Assembly (NCBI GenBank): GCA_030696465.1
Contig: JAUYSE010000049.1
Span: 1 to 13,438, forward strand
From: Legionellaceae bacterium
GTDB lineage: Bacteria; Pseudomonadota; Gammaproteobacteria; Legionellales; Legionellaceae
Direction of reading: 5' to 3'
Length of the DNA stretch: 13,438 nt
Below, piece by piece: positions 6,054-12,294 of the stretch (its first letter is position 1; each line of letters opens with the position of its first letter). Both the position numbers and the translations under genes were made by a program. The notes under the pieces are model-generated. The model made no database searches. It was given only the letters and a program-made list of their open reading frames with translations, and had not been told where the DNA came from.

Positions 6054-7464
6054 AAGAGAAATTTCCTTCCGGTATAGGCGAAGTTAAACAGGCTTGATAA
6101 TCTTGTGCGGTAATGGCATGTATTTCACACCAGAGATAGGGTATCCATAATTGCTGCATAACTGGCGATAACGCATCAGTTGCGTAAAAATGTATATAAC
6201 GCTCTGCAATATTTCCGGTAGGTTCTATCGCATTGATCCCATTTATAATTTCACAGTTTTTACAGTTAGGTTGATAGCTGGCATTGAAATTATATTCTTT
6301 ACGCCATTGATTGGTCTCAAATGCCAAAGTGTAGGTGCTAAAATTCTCTATCTGCAACGATTGCGTGTTATAACGAAATACTTTAAAAGCAGGATTATTC
6401 CCTATGATGGGACTAATAGAAGGGGTTCCGATAATAGGAATACTATGTCCGTTCGCGGCGGAGTATACTTGGAGTCGGTCCATATGCAGATGTCCGGGCA
6501 AAATAACACTAATATCGGCGGCATATTCTTCCAATCTTGCGAGAAAACGAGAAGTATATTCAGTTTTCCATAGCTCTATAATGTTAAAAGGATGGCTTTG
6601 GAGGGAGGAGGAAATGTCAATTCCGACCGGAATATGTAAGGCAATGATCACGTGCTTTTGCGTAGTATGTGCAGCATTTAACTCTTCATGTAGCCAGTGT
6701 AACTCTTTTCTTGCAGCATGAGTGACATATAGCCCCTCAGCATCGCTTGAAAACAAGACTGAATTGAGCACAATAAGACGTAAATTAGGCTGCTGTGGCA
6801 AGTCGATCGCATAATAACCTGCGCTTGGAAATGTTTGTTGCATCTCCTCACGCCTTTGTTTGTCCTTAATTAATTTTGTCCATATTTTGTCCATATCTTT
6901 ATAGAAAAGGCGATTGGGATAGCTTGAATAGGCATTATGATAGGTATCATGATTTCCAACGACATAGTAGATATCAATGGCAGGGAAAGCCTCTTCCAGT
7001 TCACTTGCCAAAAATTCCATAGATTTTTTGACGAAGGCTCGGTACGCCCTAAAAGTTTTATTGTGGGAGTATTGTGCAAAATTTTCTTGATAATCATGAG
7101 CCAGTAAGTCACCTAATACTAAAACAAAACGAGGATGTTGAGATGCAGCGGCTTTTTTGAAAGCGCTCAAAGCAGATTCAAGTAGCATAAAGTTAGTGTC
7201 TTTCTTGTATATAGGCGCATTAGTATCTTGTTGCTCTAAAATAGCTTTCCATTGATTTGATGGTGCATGACGTAAATTTTCAATGAGAGGGCAAGGCCTG
7301 AGATTTTGACAGGATAAAAAAGGATCAAAATGAATATCGGTGGTGCTGAGAAAATGTTCTGTGTGAGGTGTCGCTGCAAAAATGAATGAATTGACCGTGA
7401 AAGAGAGGAGGAGTAGACCGATATATAAACATAGATGGATAATATTTTTTCTGACAACCGTCAC
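6052..7464 (-). CDS. Secreted metallophosphoesterase, acid-sphingomyelinase-like
   Basis: A 470-residue protein with a basic N-terminus and a hydrophobic stretch (about residues 8-30, ending SFIFAA) that reads as a Sec signal peptide, so it should act in the periplasm or outside the cell. The calcineurin-like two-metal site is complete: TDIHFD (42-47), GDLLAHD (118-124), GNHD (170-173), ALHIPVG (275-281) and GHLHMD (324-329). The DIHFDPF entry, the position of GDLLAHD and the length fit acid sphingomyelinase/SMPDL3-type phosphodiesterases better than purple acid phosphatases. Possible substrates are phosphodiesters, including nucleotides or sphingomyelin-like lipids; none can be chosen from sequence. 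The start is a GTG, with AAGGG eight bases upstream on the minus strand. A C-terminal Cys pair (NCKNC, about 402-406) may form a disulfide. Confidence 0.85.
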   Translation of the reverse strand: MTVVRKNIIHLCLYIGLLLLSFTVNSFIFAATPHTEHFLSTTDIHFDPFLSCQNLRPCPLIENLRHAPSNQWKAILEQQDTNAPIYKKDTNFMLLESALSAFKKAAASQHPRFVLVLGDLLAHDYQENFAQYSHNKTFRAYRAFVKKSMEFLASELEEAFPAIDIYYVVGNHDTYHNAYSSYPNRLFYKDMDKIWTKLIKDKQRREEMQQTFPSAGYYAIDLPQQPNLRLIVLNSVLFSSDAEGLYVTHAARKELHWLHEELNAAHTTQKHVIIALHIPVGIDISSSLQSHPFNIIELWKTEYTSRFLARLEEYAADISVILPGHLHMDRLQVYSAANGHSIPIIGTPSISPIIGNNPAFKVFRYNTQSLQIENFSTYTLAFETNQWRKEYNFNASYQPNCKNCEIINGINAIEPTGNIAERYIHFYATDALSPVMQQLWIPYLWCEIHAITAQDYQACLTSPIPEGNFS

Positions 7465-7772
7465 GATGAGCGCCCTTATACAAAAACAAATAGCTGAGAC
7501 TCGACATTTTACCTAATTGAAGTGGATTGTCCAGCATGATTAGGGTAAACGCATCTTATGCTCAAAATGCTTCGCTTCCTCACGGTCTCGGCTCGGATAG
7601 ATCGTATTTATTTTGATCAACAAAATATTCCCTTACTGTTTGAGTGTTAGAGGATCTTGTCCTAGCATGATGATGGGTAGGCGAGAATTCCTGACCCTTT
7701 TGCATAAGGGTTGTACCCTGTATTAATGTAGCATAATATGTAAGTTATACCCAGACCTATCAAGGAAAGAAA
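7465..7772. other. Intergenic gap with dispersed repeat, divergent genes on both sides
   Basis: This gap must hold promoters for the phosphoesterase (minus strand) and the small membrane protein (plus strand), but no strong pair of boxes stands out. A weak plus-strand candidate is TTGTAC (7711-7716), 15 bases, CATAAT (7732-7737). It overlaps a small inverted repeat, agggt-tgt-accct (7708-7720). The middle is repeat sequence. No gene is seen. Confidence 0.5.
7543..7663 (+). repeat. Dispersed intergenic repeat, copy 2
   Basis: It shares gggtaaacgc, ggctcggata-a/g-atcg and gatcttgtcct with 1087-1187 in the same order. In addition, bases 7570-7597 match 4828-4855 at 23 of 28 positions. The 19-base core ctcacggtctcggctcgga (7579-7597) is the inverted complement of 4590-4608 at 18 of 19 positions. 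Imperfect direct repeats around gtcc(t)agcatgat flank it (7525-7540 and 7653-7671). Confidence 0.65.
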
Positions 7773-8084
7773 ATGACATTGTTTTTAATTTTATTAATTT
7801 TGTTACTGGTGATTGGCTGGCATTTTATTTTTGCTTTGTTGGGTGGCGTTCTTATCATTGGTGCGGTCGGCATTTTTCTCGCAATCGCGTCTATTATGAT
7901 GTTCTGCGTCGCTGTGTTGATAAGTGTCTCTCTTCCTGGCACGGTTGCGCTCATAATAGGGGGTGTTTTTGCAATTTGGACAGTTGTTGCAATTGTCCTC
8001 GCGCCGATACTCTTTCCCATTGTATTGCCATTGTTCATCATTTATGCGGTTCTTTCTACAAGACAAAGAAAACTCTGTCCCTAA
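7773..8084 (+). CDS. Small hydrophobic membrane protein of unknown function
   Basis: A 103-residue protein consisting almost wholly of hydrophobic residues, enough for three transmembrane helices (about residues 3-22, 25-50 and 55-95, the last perhaps two short helices), ending in a basic cytoplasmic tail RQRKL. AAGGA at 7762-7766, six bases before the ATG, is a good ribosome site. I see no catalytic or binding motif and cannot name a family. Small proteins of this type are often stress-response or phage-shock-related membrane proteins, but nothing here proves that. The neighbouring genes are not obviously related to it. Confidence 0.65.
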   Translation: MTLFLILLILLLVIGWHFIFALLGGVLIIGAVGIFLAIASIMMFCVAVLISVSLPGTVALIIGGVFAIWTVVAIVLAPILFPIVLPLFIIYAVLSTRQRKLCP

Positions 8085-8157
8085 AAGTCTTGAGTTCAAA
8101 GAGGGGCTCAAGGTTACTATTTACATGCTACGATGCTCTTTTATGTGATTCGCGGTA

Positions 8158-8490
8158 ATGGTCATAATGTTCGGTGTTGTCCCCGCAGGCAGCGTGCAGC
8201 CACCACATCGCCACCAATCTGTTGCGCTTGATTTTGCAGTTGAATGCCAGCCTAATTGCTATACTTTAATTGGTAAAGCGCTGGATGAGGAAGGCAAAAT
8301 CATTGATCCAATTCGAGCAGATTGGGCTCCCAGTTCGGTGTTTGTAACCCCGCCAGGTTATTGGCATTCTCATCATAATGAATCAGGGGTACAAGCACAT
8401 GTGATTCCTATTCAGGATGCGGCTTTGCACACGTATTTGCGCACCTTGGATATACAGTTTAGTGCTTTAAAAAATGACATTATTGGTTAG
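8158..8490 (+). CDS. Single cupin-domain protein, possibly a truncated remnant
   Basis: The frame from ATG 8158 codes 110 residues holding one cupin fold. The first metal motif is GSVQPPHRHQS (residues 11-21, His 17 and 19); the second contains a conserved turn, FVTPPGYWHSHHNE (62-75). The spacing and the text after the second motif (AHVIPIQDAALHTYL) recall the cupin of gentisate 1,2-dioxygenase-type proteins, which bind Fe(II). Those enzymes are about 340 residues long with two cupins, so this could be a surviving C-terminal part. No good Shine-Dalgarno precedes ATG 8158 or the in-frame ATG 8167, and a TGA lies at 8146-8148 in the same frame. Either it is a short cupin with a weak start or it is a 5'-truncated pseudogene. 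The metal-binding residues are intact. Confidence 0.55.
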   Translation: MVIMFGVVPAGSVQPPHRHQSVALDFAVECQPNCYTLIGKALDEEGKIIDPIRADWAPSSVFVTPPGYWHSHHNESGVQAHVIPIQDAALHTYLRTLDIQFSALKNDIIG

Positions 8491-8650
8491 GGCATGGGGT
8501 CAGCAATGACGACGTTTAGATGGGGCAGCCGTGGTGGGTAAGGGGCACTCATTGCGCTAGAGCTTACATTTGTGCAGCAGTTGGAGTGCTTGGAGCAGTA
8601 GGCTCTGCTAAGCGAGTATTATCTAGTCTGGATCTGAGCTGTACACTAAA

Positions 8651-8674
8651 GTCTGATTAGCACAATAATCAGAC
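8651..8674 (-). terminator. Hairpin between cupin and sodC, probable sodC terminator
   Basis: gtctgatta (8651-8659) and taatcagac (8666-8674) are perfect nine-base arms around a six-base loop. On the minus strand the stem is followed by tttagtgt, a short T-run, about 90 bases after the sodC stop. A second small stem, gggcg/cgccc (8680-8694), sits next to it. The rest of 8491-8761 shows no gene. Confidence 0.45.
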
Positions 8675-8761
8675 CTAGTGGGCGGCTAGCGCCCTCAGAA
8701 CATGTTTCGGGTCATTGTATTCAATCATGTCGGAAAGATCACTTAGGCCATGCCTGATTAT

Positions 8762-9268
8762 TTATTTAACAACCCCGCACTCCATTCTTGCGCCACCACC
8801 GCCTAATTTTTCTGGTATATCAGAAAAATTATCGCCGCCCTCATGGATCATCAGTGAATGATGTTGAATATCCGTCAAGCTTCGAAGACGTGGTGCTAAT
8901 ACAGGCAATGTTGCAGTGCCATCAGTGCTAATGTATAAAACAGGTAAATCGCCCAAGTGGCCCTCATCATTAAATGGTCCAAGATGTTTATTCGTATTAA
9001 CTGGATCAAGATGCCCACCAGCATCCATGCCGCTTGAGCCGCACGATGGATTTTGATGAACATGAAACCCATGAAGACCTGGTGTTAAACTATGCAGATG
9101 TGGCGTGAACAACAGTCCATATTTTGTCTCTGTGATATCAACACTTCCTACTGAACTGCCTGTACCAGAGGTTGAAGTAGTATACATGGGAACAGAAATA
9201 TCCGCGAAAACAGATGTAACGCTTACTATACAACATAACCCTAACACTATAGGCCAAAATCTCAACAT
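8762..9268 (-). CDS. sodC: Periplasmic Cu/Zn superoxide dismutase
   Basis: A 168-residue exported enzyme that converts superoxide to oxygen and hydrogen peroxide in the periplasm. A Sec signal peptide covers about residues 1-22 (ending SVFA, mature start DISV). Copper ligands are His 69 and 71 (HGFHVH), the bridging His 86 (GGHLDP) and His 142 (IHEGGDN). Zinc ligands are His 86, His 95 (KHLGPFNDEG), His 104 and Asp 107 (GHLGDLP). Cys 76 and Cys 164 can form the structural disulfide, and the GGGGARMECGV end is typical of bacterial SodC. I chose ATG 9268 because AAGGAGA (complement of 9274-9280) is five bases upstream; the frame opens nine codons earlier, but without a ribosome site. In intracellular bacteria this enzyme defends against host oxidative burst. 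Confidence 0.95.
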   Translation of the reverse strand: MLRFWPIVLGLCCIVSVTSVFADISVPMYTTSTSGTGSSVGSVDITETKYGLLFTPHLHSLTPGLHGFHVHQNPSCGSSGMDAGGHLDPVNTNKHLGPFNDEGHLGDLPVLYISTDGTATLPVLAPRLRSLTDIQHHSLMIHEGGDNFSDIPEKLGGGGARMECGVVK

Positions 9269-9556
9269 AAATCTCTCCTTATAATATGTATGCAAGTCGG
9301 GATACCCATTAATCGAAATAAAGAGTCAATAAGCCCCTGGCACTGCCGCAAAGGAAGCTTATAAACCAGGCGGATTTCATGTTGCACAATTAATGATTTA
9401 AGCAATAAAGCCTCTCCATTTATATTAAAATTGCATCATAGCGCTAATGCAGGAAAAAAGCGAAATTGAGGAGGGTACAAAAATAATTTTGGATCGTTAT
9501 TGGGATCGACTTGAATACTGCTACGAAAGGAAAACTCTTAAAACCCTTGCTGGGAT

Positions 9557-9605
9557 TGGTCGGGACGGAAGGATTTGAACCTTCGACCACTAGCACCCCA
9601 TGCTA
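9557..9605 (-). tRNA. 3' half of tRNA-Pro(GGG), left attachment site of an integrated element
   Basis: Read on the minus strand, bases 9605 to 9557 give the 3' side of an anticodon arm with loop ATGGGGT (anticodon GGG) and stem GC.../GCTAG. The variable loop TGGTC, a complete T-arm (GAAGG-TTCAAAT-CCTTC), the acceptor strand CGTCCCG and ACCA follow. Upstream of the anticodon (beyond 9605) there is no D-arm and no 5' acceptor strand; the sequence becomes AT-rich. The outer anticodon-stem pair is already lost at 9606. This is therefore not a functional tRNA but the partial copy left at one end of an element that integrated into the 3' half of a tRNA-Pro gene. Confidence 0.85.
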
Positions 9606-9730
9606 TCTATTATCTATTTCAAGAAATATCAAAGAGCTTCAAATATCCCCTAATCTCCTTGATATATAATGGCTTTAACCATATCATCACATTCAACTAC
9701 TTTCAACAAACTTCATGTAAGCACCAATTT

Positions 9731-9753
9731 AAGTGTACCCCGAAGTGTACCCC
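9731..9753 (+). repeat. Tandem aagtgtacccc repeat in the integrase leader
   Basis: The 11-base sequence aagtgtacccc occurs twice (9731-9741 and 9743-9753) with one base between, a 12-base period. It lies between a TATAAT (9665-9670) and the integrase ATG at 9771. It may bind the integrase arm domain or a directionality factor, or act as an operator. Confidence 0.6.
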
Positions 9754-9770
9754 AATCTGATGAGGCTGTA

Positions 9771-10979
9771 ATGGGCAATTTTACTGATACCTACATTAAA
9801 GGCATGAAACCTAAAGCAAGCCGTTATGAAGAATACGAAGGTGGTGGCTTTGGTATTCGAGTCACCCCCAACGGCATAAAATCGTGGATTTATCGTTATA
9901 AGATAGCTGACAAAACTGACAGAATAACACTAGGACATTATCCAGCCATAAGCTTGGCTAGTGCCAAGAAACGATTTCTTGAACTTAGTGAATTACGTCG
10001 CGAAGGACAAAACCCAAAGGAACTCATTCAGCAGGATAAAGAAAAAGAGAGTAACACCGTAAAAAAACTAGTTCTGGCTTGGTACTCTGGTTATATTGAA
10101 AAAGAACGGAAACAACCACAACAAATTAAGCAGCTCATCGACGCTGACATACTGCCTTTACTAGGTGACATTGAATTAACCAAGCTTTCTCATGCTTTAG
10201 TAACAACTGCCCTTGATAAAATTGTAACAAGAGGCTCCCCAGTTCACGCCAATAAAGTACTAGCCGCATTAAAACAAGCCTTTAGCTATGGGGTTAGACG
10301 TGGAGCAATGACAGAAAATCCAGCTATGCTGTTACAAGCACGTGATATTGGAGGAATCGAAAAGCCACGAGATCGATATTTAACCACGAGCGAAATTAAA
10401 ACTCTGTTATTGTTTTTAGATAGTAATAATAATCGCATGTCCTTACAAACCAAACTCGCCATAAAAATAATTTTACATACTGGAATAAGATCTGGTGAGA
10501 TTAGGCTAGCTACTTGGTCAGAAATTAATTATCAAAACTCACTTTGGACTATACCTAAAGAGCATACCAAACAAGAAGAAATCATGCGGATTCATTTAAC
10601 TGAACCCGTAAAAACAATGTTTCAGGAGCTTCAATCTGTATCAGATTCTGAATTTATATTGTCTGCCAAAGCAAATGAACCTTTAAGCCCCAAAGCACTA
10701 TCCCGAGCTATTAACCGTATTCAAGAGCGTGTTGGCATCCCTCACTGGACAGCGCATGATCTAAGACGAAGTTTTTGTACTCAGCTTGGTGAAACTCTTC
10801 ACGTTGATCCAGTGGTCATTGAAAAATGCCTTGGCCATAAGATGCCCAAAATCATGGCTACTTATAATAGAAACGAAATGCTTCACCAACGTAAAGAAGC
10901 ATTAACTAGATGGAGTGATTATCTTGAGTTCTTATTACAAGAGAATGTAATACCCATTACATTCAGTAAATGTTTATAA
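9771..10979 (+). CDS. P4-type tyrosine recombinase (island integrase)
   Basis: Taken from ATG 9771 the protein has 402 residues, the usual size. GAGG at 9762-9765 is five bases upstream, and the text MGNFTDTYIKGMKPKASRYE begins the arm-binding domain exactly where family members begin. The frame is open back to 9669, but that ATG overlaps a TATAAT and has no ribosome site. Domains: DUF4102-type arm binding (1-90), core binding (about 95-190), catalytic (about 200-385). Catalytic residues visible are Arg 240 (TGIRSGE), Lys 263 (IPKEHT), His 329 and Arg 332 (HDLRRS), His 356 (LGHKM) and Tyr 365 (ATYNR). It cuts and rejoins DNA at the tRNA-Pro att core to insert or excise the element. The site appears complete, so excision may still be possible. 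Confidence 0.95.
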   Translation: MGNFTDTYIKGMKPKASRYEEYEGGGFGIRVTPNGIKSWIYRYKIADKTDRITLGHYPAISLASAKKRFLELSELRREGQNPKELIQQDKEKESNTVKKLVLAWYSGYIEKERKQPQQIKQLIDADILPLLGDIELTKLSHALVTTALDKIVTRGSPVHANKVLAALKQAFSYGVRRGAMTENPAMLLQARDIGGIEKPRDRYLTTSEIKTLLLFLDSNNNRMSLQTKLAIKIILHTGIRSGEIRLATWSEINYQNSLWTIPKEHTKQEEIMRIHLTEPVKTMFQELQSVSDSEFILSAKANEPLSPKALSRAINRIQERVGIPHWTAHDLRRSFCTQLGETLHVDPVVIEKCLGHKMPKIMATYNRNEMLHQRKEALTRWSDYLEFLLQENVIPITFSKCL

Positions 10980-10999
10980 AGTGGATAGATATCGAACCC

Positions 11000-11014
11000 G
11001 TGACATATTGTCAC
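11000..11014. promoter_or_regulatory. Perfect small palindrome between integrase and rhuM
   Basis: gtgaca (11000-11005) and tgtcac (11009-11014) flank three bases, a compact operator-like symmetry 20 bases after the integrase stop. It overlaps a possible promoter for the next gene, TTGTCA (11008-11013), 17 bases, TATTTA (11031-11036). Both readings are tentative. Confidence 0.35.
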
Positions 11015-11053
11015 AGATTAAATTTATACGTATTTAAAATTGACAAAAAAAGT

Positions 11054-11086
11054 AAAGGGGGGGGGGACAAATTGCCACCCCCTTTT
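11054..11086 (+). terminator. Hairpin with a run of ten G upstream of rhuM
   Basis: aaaggggg (11054-11061) pairs with cccccttt (11078-11085), and tttt ends at 11086. The G-run is ten bases long (11057-11066), twice what the five C opposite need, so the stem can pair in several registers. It probably ends the integrase transcript; it lies 34 bases before the rhuM ATG, so it could also sit in the rhuM leader. Confidence 0.5.
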
Positions 11087-11119
11087 GGATTACTAAAAAA
11101 TTAATAATAAGGATGAAGT

Positions 11120-12160
11120 ATGCCTCAAGAAATACAACCTACAGATACACAGTTTTTACTCTACCAAACAACAGACGGGAATATTCGTATTGAAACTAGA
11201 ATACAAAATGAAACTGTGTGGTTAACCATCAACCAAATGGCCGAGTTATTTGGAGTTGATAAATCAGGTATTAGCCGCCATTTAAAAAATATTTATGAAA
11301 CCAGTGAATTGGATAAAAATTCAACTGTTGCAAAATTTGCAACAGTTCAAAATGAAGGCAACAGGCCAATAGAACGAGTCATTGAATATTATAACCTCGA
11401 TGCCATTATCTCTGTTGGTTATCGAGTAAATAGTATCCGTGGTACACAGTTTCGTATATGGGCAACCCAACGCTTACGTGAGTACATCGTTAAAGGCTTC
11501 GCTATGGATGATGAGCGGCTTAAAAACGCAGGTGGTGGTAATTACTTTGATGAATTACTTACCCGTATTCGAGATATCCGTTCCTCAGAGAAAGTATTTT
11601 GGCGTAAGGTATTAGACATCTACGCAACCAGTATTGATTATGATGGAAGCGCAGAAACATCACGTGATTTTTTTAAAATCATTCAGAATAAAATGCATTG
11701 GGCAGCACATGGGCACACAGCAGCAGAAATTATTCATCAACGCGCTGATGCCACCAAACCTAATATGGGCATGACCAGCTGGATTGGCGCAACAATTCGT
11801 AAAAATGAATCCGAGGTTGCCAAGAATTATCTGAATGAACAAGAGCTGGATATTCTCAATCGGATTGTGACTATGTATTTAGAGTTCGCAGAAATGCAAG
11901 CATTGAGCCACAAGCCTATGACGATGAATGATTGGATTAAAAAATTAGATGATTTCCTTAGAGTTTCTGATCGTGACCTGCTAACCCATTCAGGAAAAAT
12001 AACCCATAACAAAGCATTAAAAAAAGCACATGAAGAATATGAAAAATTTCGCCAAAACGTCCTTACCCAGCCCACCAAAGTTGAAATAGACTTCATTGAA
12101 GCAGAAAAGGAATTGAAACAAATAGAATCCCTAAAGAAAAGACAAGATAAAAAGAAGTAA
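11120..12160 (+). CDS. rhuM: RhuM-family protein (putative DNA-binding, island cargo)
   Basis: A 346-residue cytosolic protein of the family named after RhuM of Salmonella pathogenicity island 3. Residues 36-58 (TINQMAELFGVDKSGISRHL) read as a helix-turn-helix. Residues 83-127 (ERVIEYYNLDAIISVGYRV, then RGTQFRIWATQRLREYIVKGF) are the most conserved family block. The C-terminal half has a polar motif, HGHTAAEIIHQRADA (197-211) followed by PNMGMTSW (214-221), whose His, Glu, Arg and Asp look functional, and ends in a charged coiled-coil-like helix (about 300-346). ATG 11120 has AAGGA at good spacing. The biochemical activity of the family is not settled; members are common in mobile islands, often near restriction systems. 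The gene is full length, with no sign of decay. Confidence 0.85.
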   Translation: MPQEIQPTDTQFLLYQTTDGNIRIETRIQNETVWLTINQMAELFGVDKSGISRHLKNIYETSELDKNSTVAKFATVQNEGNRPIERVIEYYNLDAIISVGYRVNSIRGTQFRIWATQRLREYIVKGFAMDDERLKNAGGGNYFDELLTRIRDIRSSEKVFWRKVLDIYATSIDYDGSAETSRDFFKIIQNKMHWAAHGHTAAEIIHQRADATKPNMGMTSWIGATIRKNESEVAKNYLNEQELDILNRIVTMYLEFAEMQALSHKPMTMNDWIKKLDDFLRVSDRDLLTHSGKITHNKALKKAHEEYEKFRQNVLTQPTKVEIDFIEAEKELKQIESLKKRQDKKK

Positions 12161-12166
12161 ATCATC

Positions 12167-12194
12167 TTGTTGAGCTTAATCACGGCTGTATAAT
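12167..12194 (+). promoter_or_regulatory. Candidate promoter for the unassigned island gene
   Basis: TTGTTG (12167-12172), 16 bases, then a perfect TATAAT (12189-12194), just after the rhuM stop. The leader to the GTG at 12295 would be about 95 bases. It contains the inverted repeat gccaagc/gcttggc (12201-12207 and 12249-12255), which could form an mRNA stem around a purine-rich stretch. Confidence 0.45.
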
Positions 12195-12294
12195 GCTTAC
12201 GCCAAGCTATCCTTCGCGAGGAGAACCAAGGGTTTCATCACCTCTTCTGCTTGGCACATTCAAGTGATGATATTGCTTTGATGGAGCCTTACTG

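Noticed and set aside
7963..8148. Frame just upstream of the cupin as its missing N-terminus split by a stop
   Set aside because: It mostly overlaps the small membrane protein gene in another frame and its translation does not resemble a cupin.
9557..9640. Complete functional tRNA-Pro
   Set aside because: No D-arm or 5' acceptor strand follows the anticodon arm, and the outer stem pair is lost, so only the 3' half is present.
9575..9760. Small frame starting inside the tRNA fragment
   Set aside because: It translates tRNA sequence and the tandem aagtgtacccc repeat (giving KCTPKCTP) and overlaps the integrase leader; no ribosome site.
9669..9770. Extra 34 residues at the integrase N-terminus
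   Set aside because: The upstream ATG overlaps a TATAAT, lacks a ribosome site, and the arm-binding domain begins naturally at ATG 9771.
11040..11045. Perfect TTGACA as the -35 box of a rhuM promoter
   Set aside because: The position 17 bases downstream falls in the G-run, so there is no -10 box.
11827..12183. Minus-strand frame across the 3' end of rhuM
   Set aside because: Antisense shadow of a well-supported gene, with Ser/Phe/Cys-rich text typical of reversed coding sequence.
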